From Bifidobacterium sp. UBA6881 (GTDB lineage: Bacteria; Actinomycetota; Actinomycetes; Actinomycetales; Bifidobacteriaceae), in assembly GCA_002451435.1 (NCBI GenBank), contig DKCF01000082.1:60839-79054 (forward strand): DNA of 18,216 bases, read 5' to 3'. Positions 1-7,128 of this stretch are shown here, piece by piece (position 1 is the stretch's first letter; every line of letters begins with the position of its first letter). Position numbers and translations under genes: made by a program. The notes beneath the pieces are model-generated. The model was given only the letters and a program-made list of their open reading frames with translations, was not told the origin of the DNA and ran no database searches.

Positions 1-726
1 CCCGCCACTGACATGTCCTGGAGCCTTCGGGTTTGGGGGAGTTCCATAATGCGCGTTTGTGCCAGCCAAAGAGTATGCGAATTCATCGGTCTGCGCTATG
101 CCCGTTACTGCCGCGCCTGCATTGAGAAGCATGCGCACTGCGGGCGCGGATTGCCCGCAGATGGACGATGCGCGTTGAAAAGCGGGGTTGCCGGCTCCGA
201 TACGCTGCCCCTGCACTGCGTACAAATCCTTAACGGCTACGCGCATGCCTGAGAGCGGTCCGGGTTTTGTGGGTTCGACGAGTGGGGCTCCCACTACACG
301 CCAGATTCGTTTATCGATTGCCGTCTTGGGATAGGTGAGATGTGCCATGACGATTTTCCACTCATCGCCGATGCGTTGCCAAATCTGTGTTTGGAAAATC
401 TGTCCGCCGCTCGCCTTATCGAATTGCGATATGATGCAGGCGCTATCCTTACTGAGCATTCGGGCGATGCGCTGACGCAATTTTCGAATCGGAGCGGACG
501 CGCGCTGCCTGCGGAAGGCGGAAATGGTCGCATGCCCGGCGAGTATGCCGTTATCGTCTGACCGGACGGATGGAATGTCGTCCGGGTCGTTGGCGAATAA
601 CGCCGAAAGTACCGTCTTGTCATTGGCCATAAGCGCCTGTTCGTACCGGTTCATGGACGCGAGCAGATCCCGTGGCAACACGTCGGGTGCATTGTCGAAT
701 GTTGGTTGGTTGTTGTTGGGACTCAT
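1..726 (-). CDS. AtzH/HpxZ-like domain fused to amidase-signature hydrolase (HpxY/AtzE-like), C-terminus cut by window edge
   Basis: Read on the minus strand, this frame is open for 242 codons from ATG at 724-726 to base 1, so the C-terminus lies outside the window. Residues about 20-135 look like an AtzH/HpxZ-type (DUF3225, SnoaL-like) domain: GHATISAFRRQR near 64-75 and FQTQIWQRIGDEWKIVMAHL at 111-130. Residues from about 145 are an amidase-signature enzyme: VAVKDLYAV carries the likely catalytic lysine K166, and AGTNAHYGTPPNP leads into SGG at 240-242, just where the family's GGSSSG serine motif begins. A Shine-Dalgarno AAAGGA (733-738 on the plus strand) sits 6 nt before the ATG. The gene follows allB by 40 nt and is probably the last known gene of the ureide operon. 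In Klebsiella hpxWXYZ, separate HpxZ and HpxY proteins are linked to oxalurate breakdown, so oxalurate is the inferred substrate. Allophanate, carboxybiuret or another ureide remain possible. Confidence 0.87.
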   Translation of the reverse strand, partial: MSPNNNQPTFDNAPDVLPRDLLASMNRYEQALMANDKTVLSALFANDPDDIPSVRSDDNGILAGHATISAFRRQRASAPIRKLRQRIARMLSKDSACIISQFDKASGGQIFQTQIWQRIGDEWKIVMAHLTYPKTAIDKRIWRVVGAPLVEPTKPGPLSGMRVAVKDLYAVQGQRIGAGNPAFQRASSICGQSAPAVRMLLNAGAAVTGIAQTDEFAYSLAGTNAHYGTPPNPKAPGHVSGG

Positions 727-766
727 GGTTGTTCCTTTCATGGCGATGGGATCTTTGGTTCGGCGT

Positions 767-2092
767 TCATGGACGTCTGATGAGATTCCTTTCATCGATA
801 CGGGGTTCGTGTCCACCTATGAACGTCCGAACAACTACGCCGTTGAGCGTGGCCCCGTCAAATGCGCTGATTGGATTGCGGCTTTTCAATTGTTCTGCGT
901 GGACCGTGAATCGTTCGTTTGGACGGATGATTACCAGATCGGCTCGGTTTCCGGGGCGAATCGCGCCACGGTCGTGGAAACCGGCGAATAGCGCGGAGTT
1001 GCGGGACATCCATCGCACCGTGTCGGCGAGTCCAAGACCGCGGCGCATGGCTGCGGTCAGTACCGCCCGGAATCCGACCTGTAGGCTGGAAACGCCTCCC
1101 CAGGCCGTGGCGAGCGTGCCTGCCTTCATCTTTGCATCGGCGGGGGAGTGATCGGTTGCGATGAAATCGAGAGTGCCATCTACCAGACCGCGCCACAATG
1201 CGTCTTGCTCCCGTATGTCGCGAATCGGCGGGCAGCATTTGAAAGCGGTGTTCCCATCGGGAATGTGATCGCAATCCAACGTTAGGTAATGTGGGCAGGT
1301 CTCTGCGGTGATTGGCAGCCTCTTGGCTTTCGCCTCACGAATCACATCGACGGTCGATCCGCTGGATACGTGAAGAATATGTGTGCGGCAGCCGGTGCGT
1401 TCTGCCAGTCGGATGACGTTGCGCACTGCTCTGGCTTCGCATTCTGCGGGTCTTGACTCCTCGAAACTGCGGTATGTAGACCCGATTTTCGAGGCGCGCG
1501 ACGCAAGTTCATGCGGATCTTCTGCATGGCAAATGAGCAATCCTCCGAACTCCGCCACCTCTCGCATTGCCTGTTCGAGTTTGTCGTACGACAATGAGCC
1601 GTATTCGTCTACGCCGCTGGGGGAGAGGAAGCATTTGAAGCCGAACACTCCCGCATCCCATAGTTTTTTGAGGTGCCCGATATTCGTTTCATCTACACCG
1701 CCCCAGAAGCCAAGTTGCACATGCGCCTTGTGCAAGGCGCATTGTTTTTTGAGATCCAGGGCTTCGCAAGTCAACGTCGGCGGATTCGAGTTGAGTGGCA
1801 TGTCGAGTACGGTGGTCACTCCTCCTGCTGCCGCAGCCTGGGTGGCGCATTCGAAACCTTCCCATTCGGTTCGTCCCGGTTCATTGATGTGCACATGTGT
1901 ATCCACAATGCCGGGGATAAGCACTTCGTCGTTTTGCAGATGTATGTTCTCTTTGGCCTCGACCTCGTATTCCGGGGTGTTGGCGACCGTGGTGATCTGT
2001 CCATTGTCCACTACGACGGTTCCATGGATTTGCACGCCGTCGACAAGAATATTGCCTCGGATGGCGATATCCGCCTGTTGTTCCGCATTCAT
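767..2092 (-). CDS. allB: Allantoinase (cyclic amidohydrolase, AllB type)
   Basis: A 441-residue metal-dependent cyclic amidohydrolase that opens the hydantoin ring of allantoin to give allantoate in the cytoplasm. Seen in the sequence: DTHVHINEPGRTEWEGF with metal histidines H66 and H68; VFGFKCF with K153, the lysine usually carboxylated to bridge the two metals; ICHAED (H189); HILHVSS (H238/H241); AETCPHYL; and ATDHSP with D314. The EPGRTEWEGF, GFKCF and DHSP-x-DAKMKAG stretches resemble AllB allantoinases more than dihydroorotases or D-hydantoinases, and the length fits (about 450). The ATG at 2090-2092 lies one base after the TGA of the upstream allC-like gene, with AAAAGGA (2101-2107) inside that gene's end, so translation is probably coupled. 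The neighbouring allantoate hydrolase and ureidoglycine aminotransferase support the assignment. Dihydropyrimidinase is the main alternative and is less likely. Confidence 0.92.
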   Translation of the reverse strand: MNAEQQADIAIRGNILVDGVQIHGTVVVDNGQITTVANTPEYEVEAKENIHLQNDEVLIPGIVDTHVHINEPGRTEWEGFECATQAAAAGGVTTVLDMPLNSNPPTLTCEALDLKKQCALHKAHVQLGFWGGVDETNIGHLKKLWDAGVFGFKCFLSPSGVDEYGSLSYDKLEQAMREVAEFGGLLICHAEDPHELASRASKIGSTYRSFEESRPAECEARAVRNVIRLAERTGCRTHILHVSSGSTVDVIREAKAKRLPITAETCPHYLTLDCDHIPDGNTAFKCCPPIRDIREQDALWRGLVDGTLDFIATDHSPADAKMKAGTLATAWGGVSSLQVGFRAVLTAAMRRGLGLADTVRWMSRNSALFAGFHDRGAIRPGNRADLVIIRPNERFTVHAEQLKSRNPISAFDGATLNGVVVRTFIGGHEPRIDERNLIRRP

Positions 2093-2093
2093 C

Positions 2094-3380
2094 TCAGTCT
2101 TCCTTTTCCGATTCCGTGCACGATTTGTCGGGGTTTTGATCCGCGACGTTCAGCACCGCCTGTTCAAAGGCCTGTACGCCGTATGCCACGTCATCGGCCC
2201 GCACCGATTCGTATGGGCTATGGCTGATGCCACCCTTGCAGCGCACATACAGCATGGCGATTGGTAGCAGTCTGGCGATGGCCATGCCGTCGTGCCCTGG
2301 ATAGCTGACCAGTCCGAACGCCTCCTTGCCTTCTGCCTGCTCGATGCCTTTTTCGATGCAGGAGCGTAGGAATGGGTCGCAGTGCACTGCGTTGGCGCTA
2401 TGGATTTGCGTATGGGCGACTGTGACGTGGCGTGACGCGGCAATGGCATCTGCGCGTTTCCAGATTTGATCGAACACGGCATCTCGCAGGGCATCGTCTC
2501 CAGCGCGTACGTCGAGGCTGAACGTCACCTTTCCCGCAATGACATTTACGCCGCCGGGCTCGGCGGAGATTTCGCCGACATTGGCTCTGGTGCCAGCCTT
2601 TTGGCTGATGCCATCGATGGCGCTGATGATTTCCGCGGCTGCGGTCAGCGCGTCATGGCGCAAGTCGTACGGTGTCGCGATGTGACATGACATCCCGTTT
2701 ACCGTGACCATGTACCTGCTGGCCGCGGCAATGGAGGTGACGGAAGAAAGCGCTCTGTCACGCTGTTCGAGGATCGGCCCCTGCTCGATATGAAATTCCA
2801 GATAACCGATGTAATCTTCGCGTTTTCGAGCGGCTTCGTCGATCTTCTCTGGATCGAGCCCGAAATCAATGAATGCTTGACGCATGCTTATGCCATTGCG
2901 GTCAATGCGGTCAAGCCATTCATTGCGCCAGCCTCCGCTGAATGCATACGAGCCGAGTAGCGTCGCACCGAATCGCGCGCCTTCCTCATCTCCGAATCCC
3001 AGCACTTCGATGGCAAACGGCAATTCCTTGTTTTTGCCGCTGCGTGCCAGATGCGCCGCCACTGATACCGAGGCAACCACGCCGAGGATGCCATCGTACT
3101 TGCCTGCGTCTGGTACTGAGTCGAGGTGCGATCCCAATACCAGTGCCGGCAGTCCGGGTTCGCGTCCTTCGAGTCGTCCTACCAGATTGCCGGCCTGATC
3201 GATATGCGTGGCGATGCCGGCGTCTTCAAGCCATCCTGCCGTCAGTTTGTAGGCTTCGGCCATTTGCGGCGATAGATAATCGCGTTCGATGCCGTTTTCC
3301 ATACTGGTCAATTTGGCCAGTTGATCGCATCGGTCGAGGATCTCATCGGCCTCCTGCGTGGCCCATTCCTGTGCTTTCAT
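2094..3380 (-). CDS. allC: Allantoate amidohydrolase (M20-family amidase, AllC type)
   Basis: A 428-residue member of the M20 amidohydrolase family that includes allantoate amidohydrolase, N-carbamoyl-L-amino-acid hydrolase and beta-ureidopropionase. Likely reaction: allantoate to ureidoglycine, ammonia and CO2. Metal-site motifs are complete: GSHLDSV (H85), KYDGILG (D96), GDEEGARFG (E132 likely base, E133 ligand), EFHIEQGP (H197) and GISHSPYE (H387); SYPGHDGMAIA is the conserved stretch before the last motif. The central lid/dimerisation domain spans about 205-325. A very strong GGAGGGA (3385-3391) lies 4 nt before ATG 3378-3380, which fixes the start. The gene is 61 nt downstream of pucG and one base upstream of allB, consistent with one operon. 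Sequence alone cannot separate allantoate from N-carbamoyl-amino-acid specificity; the call rests on its allantoinase and ureidoglycine transaminase neighbours. Confidence 0.88.
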   Translation of the reverse strand: MKAQEWATQEADEILDRCDQLAKLTSMENGIERDYLSPQMAEAYKLTAGWLEDAGIATHIDQAGNLVGRLEGREPGLPALVLGSHLDSVPDAGKYDGILGVVASVSVAAHLARSGKNKELPFAIEVLGFGDEEGARFGATLLGSYAFSGGWRNEWLDRIDRNGISMRQAFIDFGLDPEKIDEAARKREDYIGYLEFHIEQGPILEQRDRALSSVTSIAAASRYMVTVNGMSCHIATPYDLRHDALTAAAEIISAIDGISQKAGTRANVGEISAEPGGVNVIAGKVTFSLDVRAGDDALRDAVFDQIWKRADAIAASRHVTVAHTQIHSANAVHCDPFLRSCIEKGIEQAEGKEAFGLVSYPGHDGMAIARLLPIAMLYVRCKGGISHSPYESVRADDVAYGVQAFEQAVLNVADQNPDKSCTESEKED

Positions 3381-3441
3381 CGTGTCCCTCCGTATTTCGT
3401 TGTTGTGCCGCTATTCGCGCGTCGCCATCGGCTGGGCGTGA

Positions 3442-4683
3442 TCAGGCGTTCCGGTTTGCGTCTGCGTATACGGCCAGTGCCGCCTCGACGCCCTTGTCGG
3501 TATCGACTTTTACGCCGTTGCGTTCCAGCACGTTGCCAAGTGCGGAGGCGCAGGTGAGCACTGCGTCCTTGCGGGCATTGCATCCCATTACGCCGATGCG
3601 CCAGATGGTTCCTTTCAACGGGCCGAACGACGAGGCGATCTCCACGGAAAAATCGTCGAGCAGCTGTGCGCGGATCTTTGCGTCATCCACTTCTTGCGGA
3701 ATCATCACGCCGATCACGTCGTTCATGCGGTGGTTTTGGTCTCCGTAGAGCTTGAGTCCCATACCTTCGATGGCTGCGCTCATGGCGGCACCGTTCACGC
3801 GATGCCGTTCGATGACGTTGTCGATGCCCTCTTCGACGATGATGCGGGCCGCCTCGTGCATGGCATAGAGCATATGCGTTGCCTCCGTATGATGGTTGAG
3901 GTGACGCGGACCCCAGTAATCGAAAATCTGAGGCATGTCGAAGTAGTTGCTGCGGATGCGGTTTTTTGCTATTTCTCCGGCTTCGGCCACTCCCGCCTCA
4001 ATGCTTTTCCGTTCTTCCATAATGGCCGCTGCCCTGTCGGAGACGGTGATGGGGGCCATGCCGGAGGGGCCGCCGAAACATTTTTGCATACCGGTGGTCG
4101 CGATGTCGATTCCCCATTCGTCGACGTTGAGATCGTTGCCGACCATGGAGGCGGTGGCGTCGGTGTAAAGCAACGCGCCGTACTTATGGCAGATATCGCC
4201 CAGTCCTTCAAGGGGCTGGCACATGGTGGTGGAGGTGTCGCCTTGTACGGTCGCTACGAGTTTTGGCCTGACTGTGGCGATGGCGTCTTCGATCTCTTGA
4301 AGGCCGAAGACCTCGCCCCACGGTTTGTCGATGACATGCACGTCGGCGTCGCAGCGTTGAGCGATTTCCTTCAGCAGCATGCCGAAACGTCCCGCGCAGC
4401 ACACGAGCACCGGGTCGCCGGGCGCTATCGCTGATACGAACGCGGCTTCAATGGCGGATCGTGAGGTTCCGTCGACCACCATGGTCTGGGTGTTGCTGGT
4501 TTTGAAGATGATGCGCAGCATGCTTTGCACTTCGCCCATGATCTTGAACATGTATGGATCGAATTGCCCGACTGTCGGCTTGCTCATTGCCGCAAGCACT
4601 CGGGGATCCACGTTGGTGGGCCCGGGGGCCATAAGCAGCCGGTGGGGTGGGTTTACAGGTTTGAAAGAAGTGTTCTGTTCCAT
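3442..4683 (-). CDS. pucG: (S)-ureidoglycine-glyoxylate aminotransferase (PucG-type, class V PLP enzyme)
   Basis: A 413-residue fold-type I, class V aminotransferase. Known PucG/UGXT enzymes move the amino group of ureidoglycine to glyoxylate, giving oxalurate and glycine. Seen: LLMAPGPTNVDPRVLAAMS at the N-terminus, YTDATAS with D175 (PLP ring contact), and TTGMQKCFGGPSG with the Schiff-base lysine K201. Two positions that resemble the ureidoglycine-selecting residues described for this family are present: Q40 in VGQFDPY and N263 in LNHHTEATHMLY. That favours PucG over serine- or alanine-glyoxylate aminotransferase. The ATG at 4681-4683 has GGGAG (4691-4695) 7 nt upstream. It is the first gene of the leftward operon, divergent from an RpiR-type regulator, so the operon promoter should lie in 4684-4830. 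Confidence 0.88.
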   Translation of the reverse strand: MEQNTSFKPVNPPHRLLMAPGPTNVDPRVLAAMSKPTVGQFDPYMFKIMGEVQSMLRIIFKTSNTQTMVVDGTSRSAIEAAFVSAIAPGDPVLVCCAGRFGMLLKEIAQRCDADVHVIDKPWGEVFGLQEIEDAIATVRPKLVATVQGDTSTTMCQPLEGLGDICHKYGALLYTDATASMVGNDLNVDEWGIDIATTGMQKCFGGPSGMAPITVSDRAAAIMEERKSIEAGVAEAGEIAKNRIRSNYFDMPQIFDYWGPRHLNHHTEATHMLYAMHEAARIIVEEGIDNVIERHRVNGAAMSAAIEGMGLKLYGDQNHRMNDVIGVMIPQEVDDAKIRAQLLDDFSVEIASSFGPLKGTIWRIGVMGCNARKDAVLTCASALGNVLERNGVKVDTDKGVEAALAVYADANRNA

Positions 4684-4752
4684 GATGTCGCTCCCGTCTT
4701 TTGCGGCGCATAAGCCGTTGGTCTCCGGTTATGTGCCATGATTGATTTGATA

Positions 4753-4762
4753 GAAATATTTC
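4753..4762. promoter_or_regulatory. Perfect 10-bp palindrome, candidate operator half of the RpiR-type regulator
   Basis: GAAATATTTC reads the same on both strands and sits about 70 bases upstream of pucG. Its centre is 27 bases from the centre of the second dyad, and both share the GAAA/TTTC core. Binding by the adjacent regulator is inference. Confidence 0.4.
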
Positions 4763-4771
4763 AGCATTGGC

Positions 4772-4793
4772 GAATGACTGAAATTTTTCATTC
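4772..4793. promoter_or_regulatory. Nested dyad with GAATGA/TCATTC and TGAAA/TTTCA arms, candidate operator
   Basis: Outer arms GAATGA (4772-4777) and TCATTC (4788-4793) form a perfect 6-bp inverted repeat with a 10-base spacer. Inside it, TGAAA (4779-4783) and TTTCA (4786-4790) form a second, 2-base-spaced dyad. A TGAAA-n-TTTCA layout is compatible with operators of MurR/RpiR-family regulators. The assignment depends on position between the divergent genes and is not proven. Confidence 0.42.
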
Positions 4794-4890
4794 ATGTTAA
4801 CGGTTGTTTACAAGTGAAGATGCCTTGAAAGACGGGGTATATATTGAAAAGGTCATTGTTTTACGCAATTAAGATTTCGAATGAGGGATA

Positions 4891-5802
4891 ATGGGCGGTG
4901 AATCATCTGAAATTTCGATTTCAAGGGAATCTGTCGCGAAAAAGTCTGAAGCCATGCGTGGAAGCCGAAAAGACGACGGGCTGGTGGAACGTATCCACAG
5001 GTCATTCGCTTCTTTGACGTCGACGGAGCGTGAAGCCGCGCAATTCATTCTTGGGCATATGACGGATGTGTTGGTGTGCAATTCCGTGGAATTGTCTCGG
5101 CTGAGTGGCGTGTCGCAACCCACGCTGAGCCGTCTATACCGCAAACTTGGCTATGCGAATGCGGCTGAATTCCGCCGGGATGTACGCCGTGTGCATCGGC
5201 TTGGCGCCCCCGAGATAGCGGCGTCATCGCGGTGCGACGACATCGTGACGGATCATCTTCGGCGTGACGAGGACAGCCTTGAACGAACCTTCGAGGGGGT
5301 CGACCAGCAGGCGCTCGTAGAAACGGGTAAGGCGTTGATGAAGGCGCGGCGTGTGGCCGTGATCGGGTGGCGTAATTGCTATGCGGTCGCCTTGCACTTG
5401 CGTGAGCAATTGTTGCAGCTGCGTGCGGATGTTGATGTTCTGCCGCATTCTGGCCAGAGTGTGGCAGAGGAAATCGCGGGACTCGGTGAGGGCGACGTGG
5501 CCATCGTCGTTGGCGTCCGCAGAAGGCCGGCTTTCTTCGCGGCAGTGATCGATGCGTTGCTGGCGCAGCATGTGCGCGTGGCGGTGATTGGCGATTTATC
5601 CGCCAGAGCCGCGCTCGTCGGACGTGACATAACGCTATTCGAAGTTGCGTTGAGCTCACATGTATTGTCGAGTTTCACTTCGGCATTCGCCTTGGCCGCG
5701 TTGCTGGTCGATGTGGTGAGCGACCAGGCGCGGAATGCGTCGACACGAATACGGCGTATCAATGACGTATTCGGACGGTTGGGCGAACTTGAGGATTGCT
5801 AA
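4891..5802 (+). CDS. MurR/RpiR-family transcriptional regulator (HTH_6 plus SIS domain)
   Basis: A protein of up to 303 residues with the two-domain layout of the MurR/RpiR family. Residues about 30-105 form the HTH_6 domain (LTSTEREAAQFIL, then the recognition region VELSRLSGVSQPTLSRLYRK at 66-85). Residues about 140-275 form a SIS (sugar isomerase) ligand-binding domain with VAVIGWRNCYAVALHL at 155-170. Such regulators usually sense a pathway intermediate and bind palindromes next to their own gene. The start is uncertain: ATG 4891 has AGGGA only 2 nt upstream, while ATG 4954 (residue 22) lacks a clear Shine-Dalgarno but would begin just before the conserved domain. Its TAA overlaps the MFS gene's ATG by one base, so the two are translationally coupled. 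It is likely the local regulator of the divergent ureide operon; the ligand (allantoin, allantoate, oxalurate or other) is unknown. Confidence 0.88.
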   Translation: MGGESSEISISRESVAKKSEAMRGSRKDDGLVERIHRSFASLTSTEREAAQFILGHMTDVLVCNSVELSRLSGVSQPTLSRLYRKLGYANAAEFRRDVRRVHRLGAPEIAASSRCDDIVTDHLRRDEDSLERTFEGVDQQALVETGKALMKARRVAVIGWRNCYAVALHLREQLLQLRADVDVLPHSGQSVAEEIAGLGEGDVAIVVGVRRRPAFFAAVIDALLAQHVRVAVIGDLSARAALVGRDITLFEVALSSHVLSSFTSAFALAALLVDVVSDQARNASTRIRRINDVFGRLGELEDC

Positions 5803-7058
5803 TGCCGCATATCGGATTTATGGGAATATCTGGTTCCCGGGCACGTAAACTCTTTGCCGCGGGTCCATGGGCCTCCCTGATTTTTTTGGTCTCGCTGAAT
5901 TTGCGCCCCGCCATCGCTGCGGTCGGTCCAGTGCTTGCTCGTATAGGGGCGGATCTTCACTGGGCCGAAGGTCTGCAAGGCGTGCTGACGGCGATTCCGT
6001 TGCTTGCTTTTGCCGTGGTGAGTCCTTTGGTCATGTTCCTTGCGCGTCGCATCGGAGTCGATGCATCGGTGCTTGTCGCCTTACTGTGCATCGCCATTGG
6101 CGATTTCATCCGCTCATTCGGCGGTAGCGCGGGCATTTGGCTTGGCACGGTGATTTTCGCATCCGCCATTGCTGTCGGCAACGTTCTCGTACCGGTGGTC
6201 GCCAAACGTGATTATGCGGACCATGTGCCTATGGCGACGGGTATCTATTCCGGTTGCATTACCGCGGGAAGCGCCACCGCGGGTCTGTTGTCGGAGCCGA
6301 TTGCCGGCATCTGGAATGATTGGCGACCGTCATTGGCTGTGTGGAGCGTACCGCCATTGCTCGTCGCCTTATTATGGTCATTGCGCATATTGCACTGCCG
6401 AAAGTCCGCAGTCGATGATGCCGGCCGCGAAAATTATGGTCGCGTCCCATTGCCTGCCGCGGCATCCACGGATTCGACGCGCGCCGTGTTCGCGCATGTT
6501 CTGCGTCGGCCGATGACTTGGTATGTCACCTTGTTCATGGGATTGCAGTCATCCGCTTTTTACACGATGTCGAATTGGATGCCAAGCGTCTCCTCGTCCA
6601 TCGGATTCGACGCATCCACCGCAGGCGCGCATCTGTTCATCTTCCAAGGTGTCGGCATCCTTTCCGGTCTGCTTGTTCCGAGGCTGATGGACGTGCGAGG
6701 CAGTCAGGTCTATGCCGCGGTCGCATCCAGCGTCCCCATGCTCATCTCAGGTCTAGGCATGCTTCTGCTACCTCGTGTCATGCCCGTGTGGGCGTTGATC
6801 GGCGGCTGCGCGCAAGGGGCTTCTCTGGTGGTGGCGCTTGCGCTGATCGCCCTGCGCGGCCATGACGGCGCCGAAACTGTGGCGCTTTCGGGGATTGTGC
6901 AATCGCTTGGTTATCTGATTGCCTCGCTCGGTCCCCTGATGTTCGGGATGCTGGCGCAGCTCACTGGCGGTTACCGGATGTCTCTTGTCGTATTCACCGC
7001 CACGGCATTCCTGCAATGCGTGGTTGCGGTTCTTGCCGGCAGGCCGGATGGAATGTGA
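5802..7058 (+). CDS. CynX/NimT-family MFS transporter, probable ureide permease
   Basis: A 418-residue integral membrane protein with about 12 hydrophobic segments and a polar central loop near residues 200-230, typical of the major facilitator superfamily. The first segment carries NLRPAIAAVGP (33-43), a hallmark of the CynX/NimT (cyanate/nitroimidazole-type) subfamily. ATG 5802 is chosen over an in-frame TTG at 5796 because GAGGA (5791-5795) lies 6 nt upstream and the ATG overlaps the regulator's TAA by one base. Co-transcription with the regulator and divergence from the allantoin genes suggest that it imports allantoin or a related ureide. Members of this family have varied and often unknown substrates, so the substrate is inference. 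Confidence 0.85.
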   Translation: MPHIGFMGISGSRARKLFAAGPWASLIFLVSLNLRPAIAAVGPVLARIGADLHWAEGLQGVLTAIPLLAFAVVSPLVMFLARRIGVDASVLVALLCIAIGDFIRSFGGSAGIWLGTVIFASAIAVGNVLVPVVAKRDYADHVPMATGIYSGCITAGSATAGLLSEPIAGIWNDWRPSLAVWSVPPLLVALLWSLRILHCRKSAVDDAGRENYGRVPLPAAASTDSTRAVFAHVLRRPMTWYVTLFMGLQSSAFYTMSNWMPSVSSSIGFDASTAGAHLFIFQGVGILSGLLVPRLMDVRGSQVYAAVASSVPMLISGLGMLLLPRVMPVWALIGGCAQGASLVVALALIALRGHDGAETVALSGIVQSLGYLIASLGPLMFGMLAQLTGGYRMSLVVFTATAFLQCVVAVLAGRPDGM

Positions 7059-7100
7059 TGTTCCGTGTCCATGGGCGGTCGCATGCGTCCGTAGAGGGAA

Positions 7101-7128
7101 GTACCGTTGACCGTATGACAGACGGTAC
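7101..7128 (+). promoter_or_regulatory. 7-bp inverted repeat around the dapA start codon
   Basis: GTACCGT (7101-7107) and ACGGTAC (7122-7128) are perfect inverted repeats with a 14-base spacer. The assigned dapA ATG (7115-7117) lies in that spacer. A second ACCGT at 7110-7114 could pair with the same right arm, giving an alternative fold. AGAGGGA (7093-7099) lies just before the left arm. The arrangement could be an operator or an RNA hairpin that affects ribosome access. Confidence 0.35.

Larger units (their letters stand above)
4684..4890. promoter_or_regulatory. Divergent control region of the ureide operon and its regulator
   Basis: About 207 bases separate two divergent gene starts. The stretch from about 4740 to 4885 is visibly A+T-rich against its surroundings, as expected for back-to-back promoters. 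It contains two dyads listed separately. No convincing -35/-10 pair could be picked on either strand; TATATT at 4840-4845 is a possible -10 for the rightward transcript but lacks a good -35 partner. Promoter positions are therefore inferred from gene layout only. Confidence 0.6.

Noticed and set aside
767..2092. Dihydroorotase (pyrC) as the identity of the cyclic amidohydrolase
   Set aside because: The EPGRTEWEGF and GFKCF motifs and the allC/pucG neighbours fit allantoinase better, and no pyrimidine genes are nearby.
767..2267. Plus-strand frames opposite allB, such as 1383-2267
   Set aside because: The minus-strand allB reading has a full set of metal ligands and a coupled start; the plus frames have no motifs.
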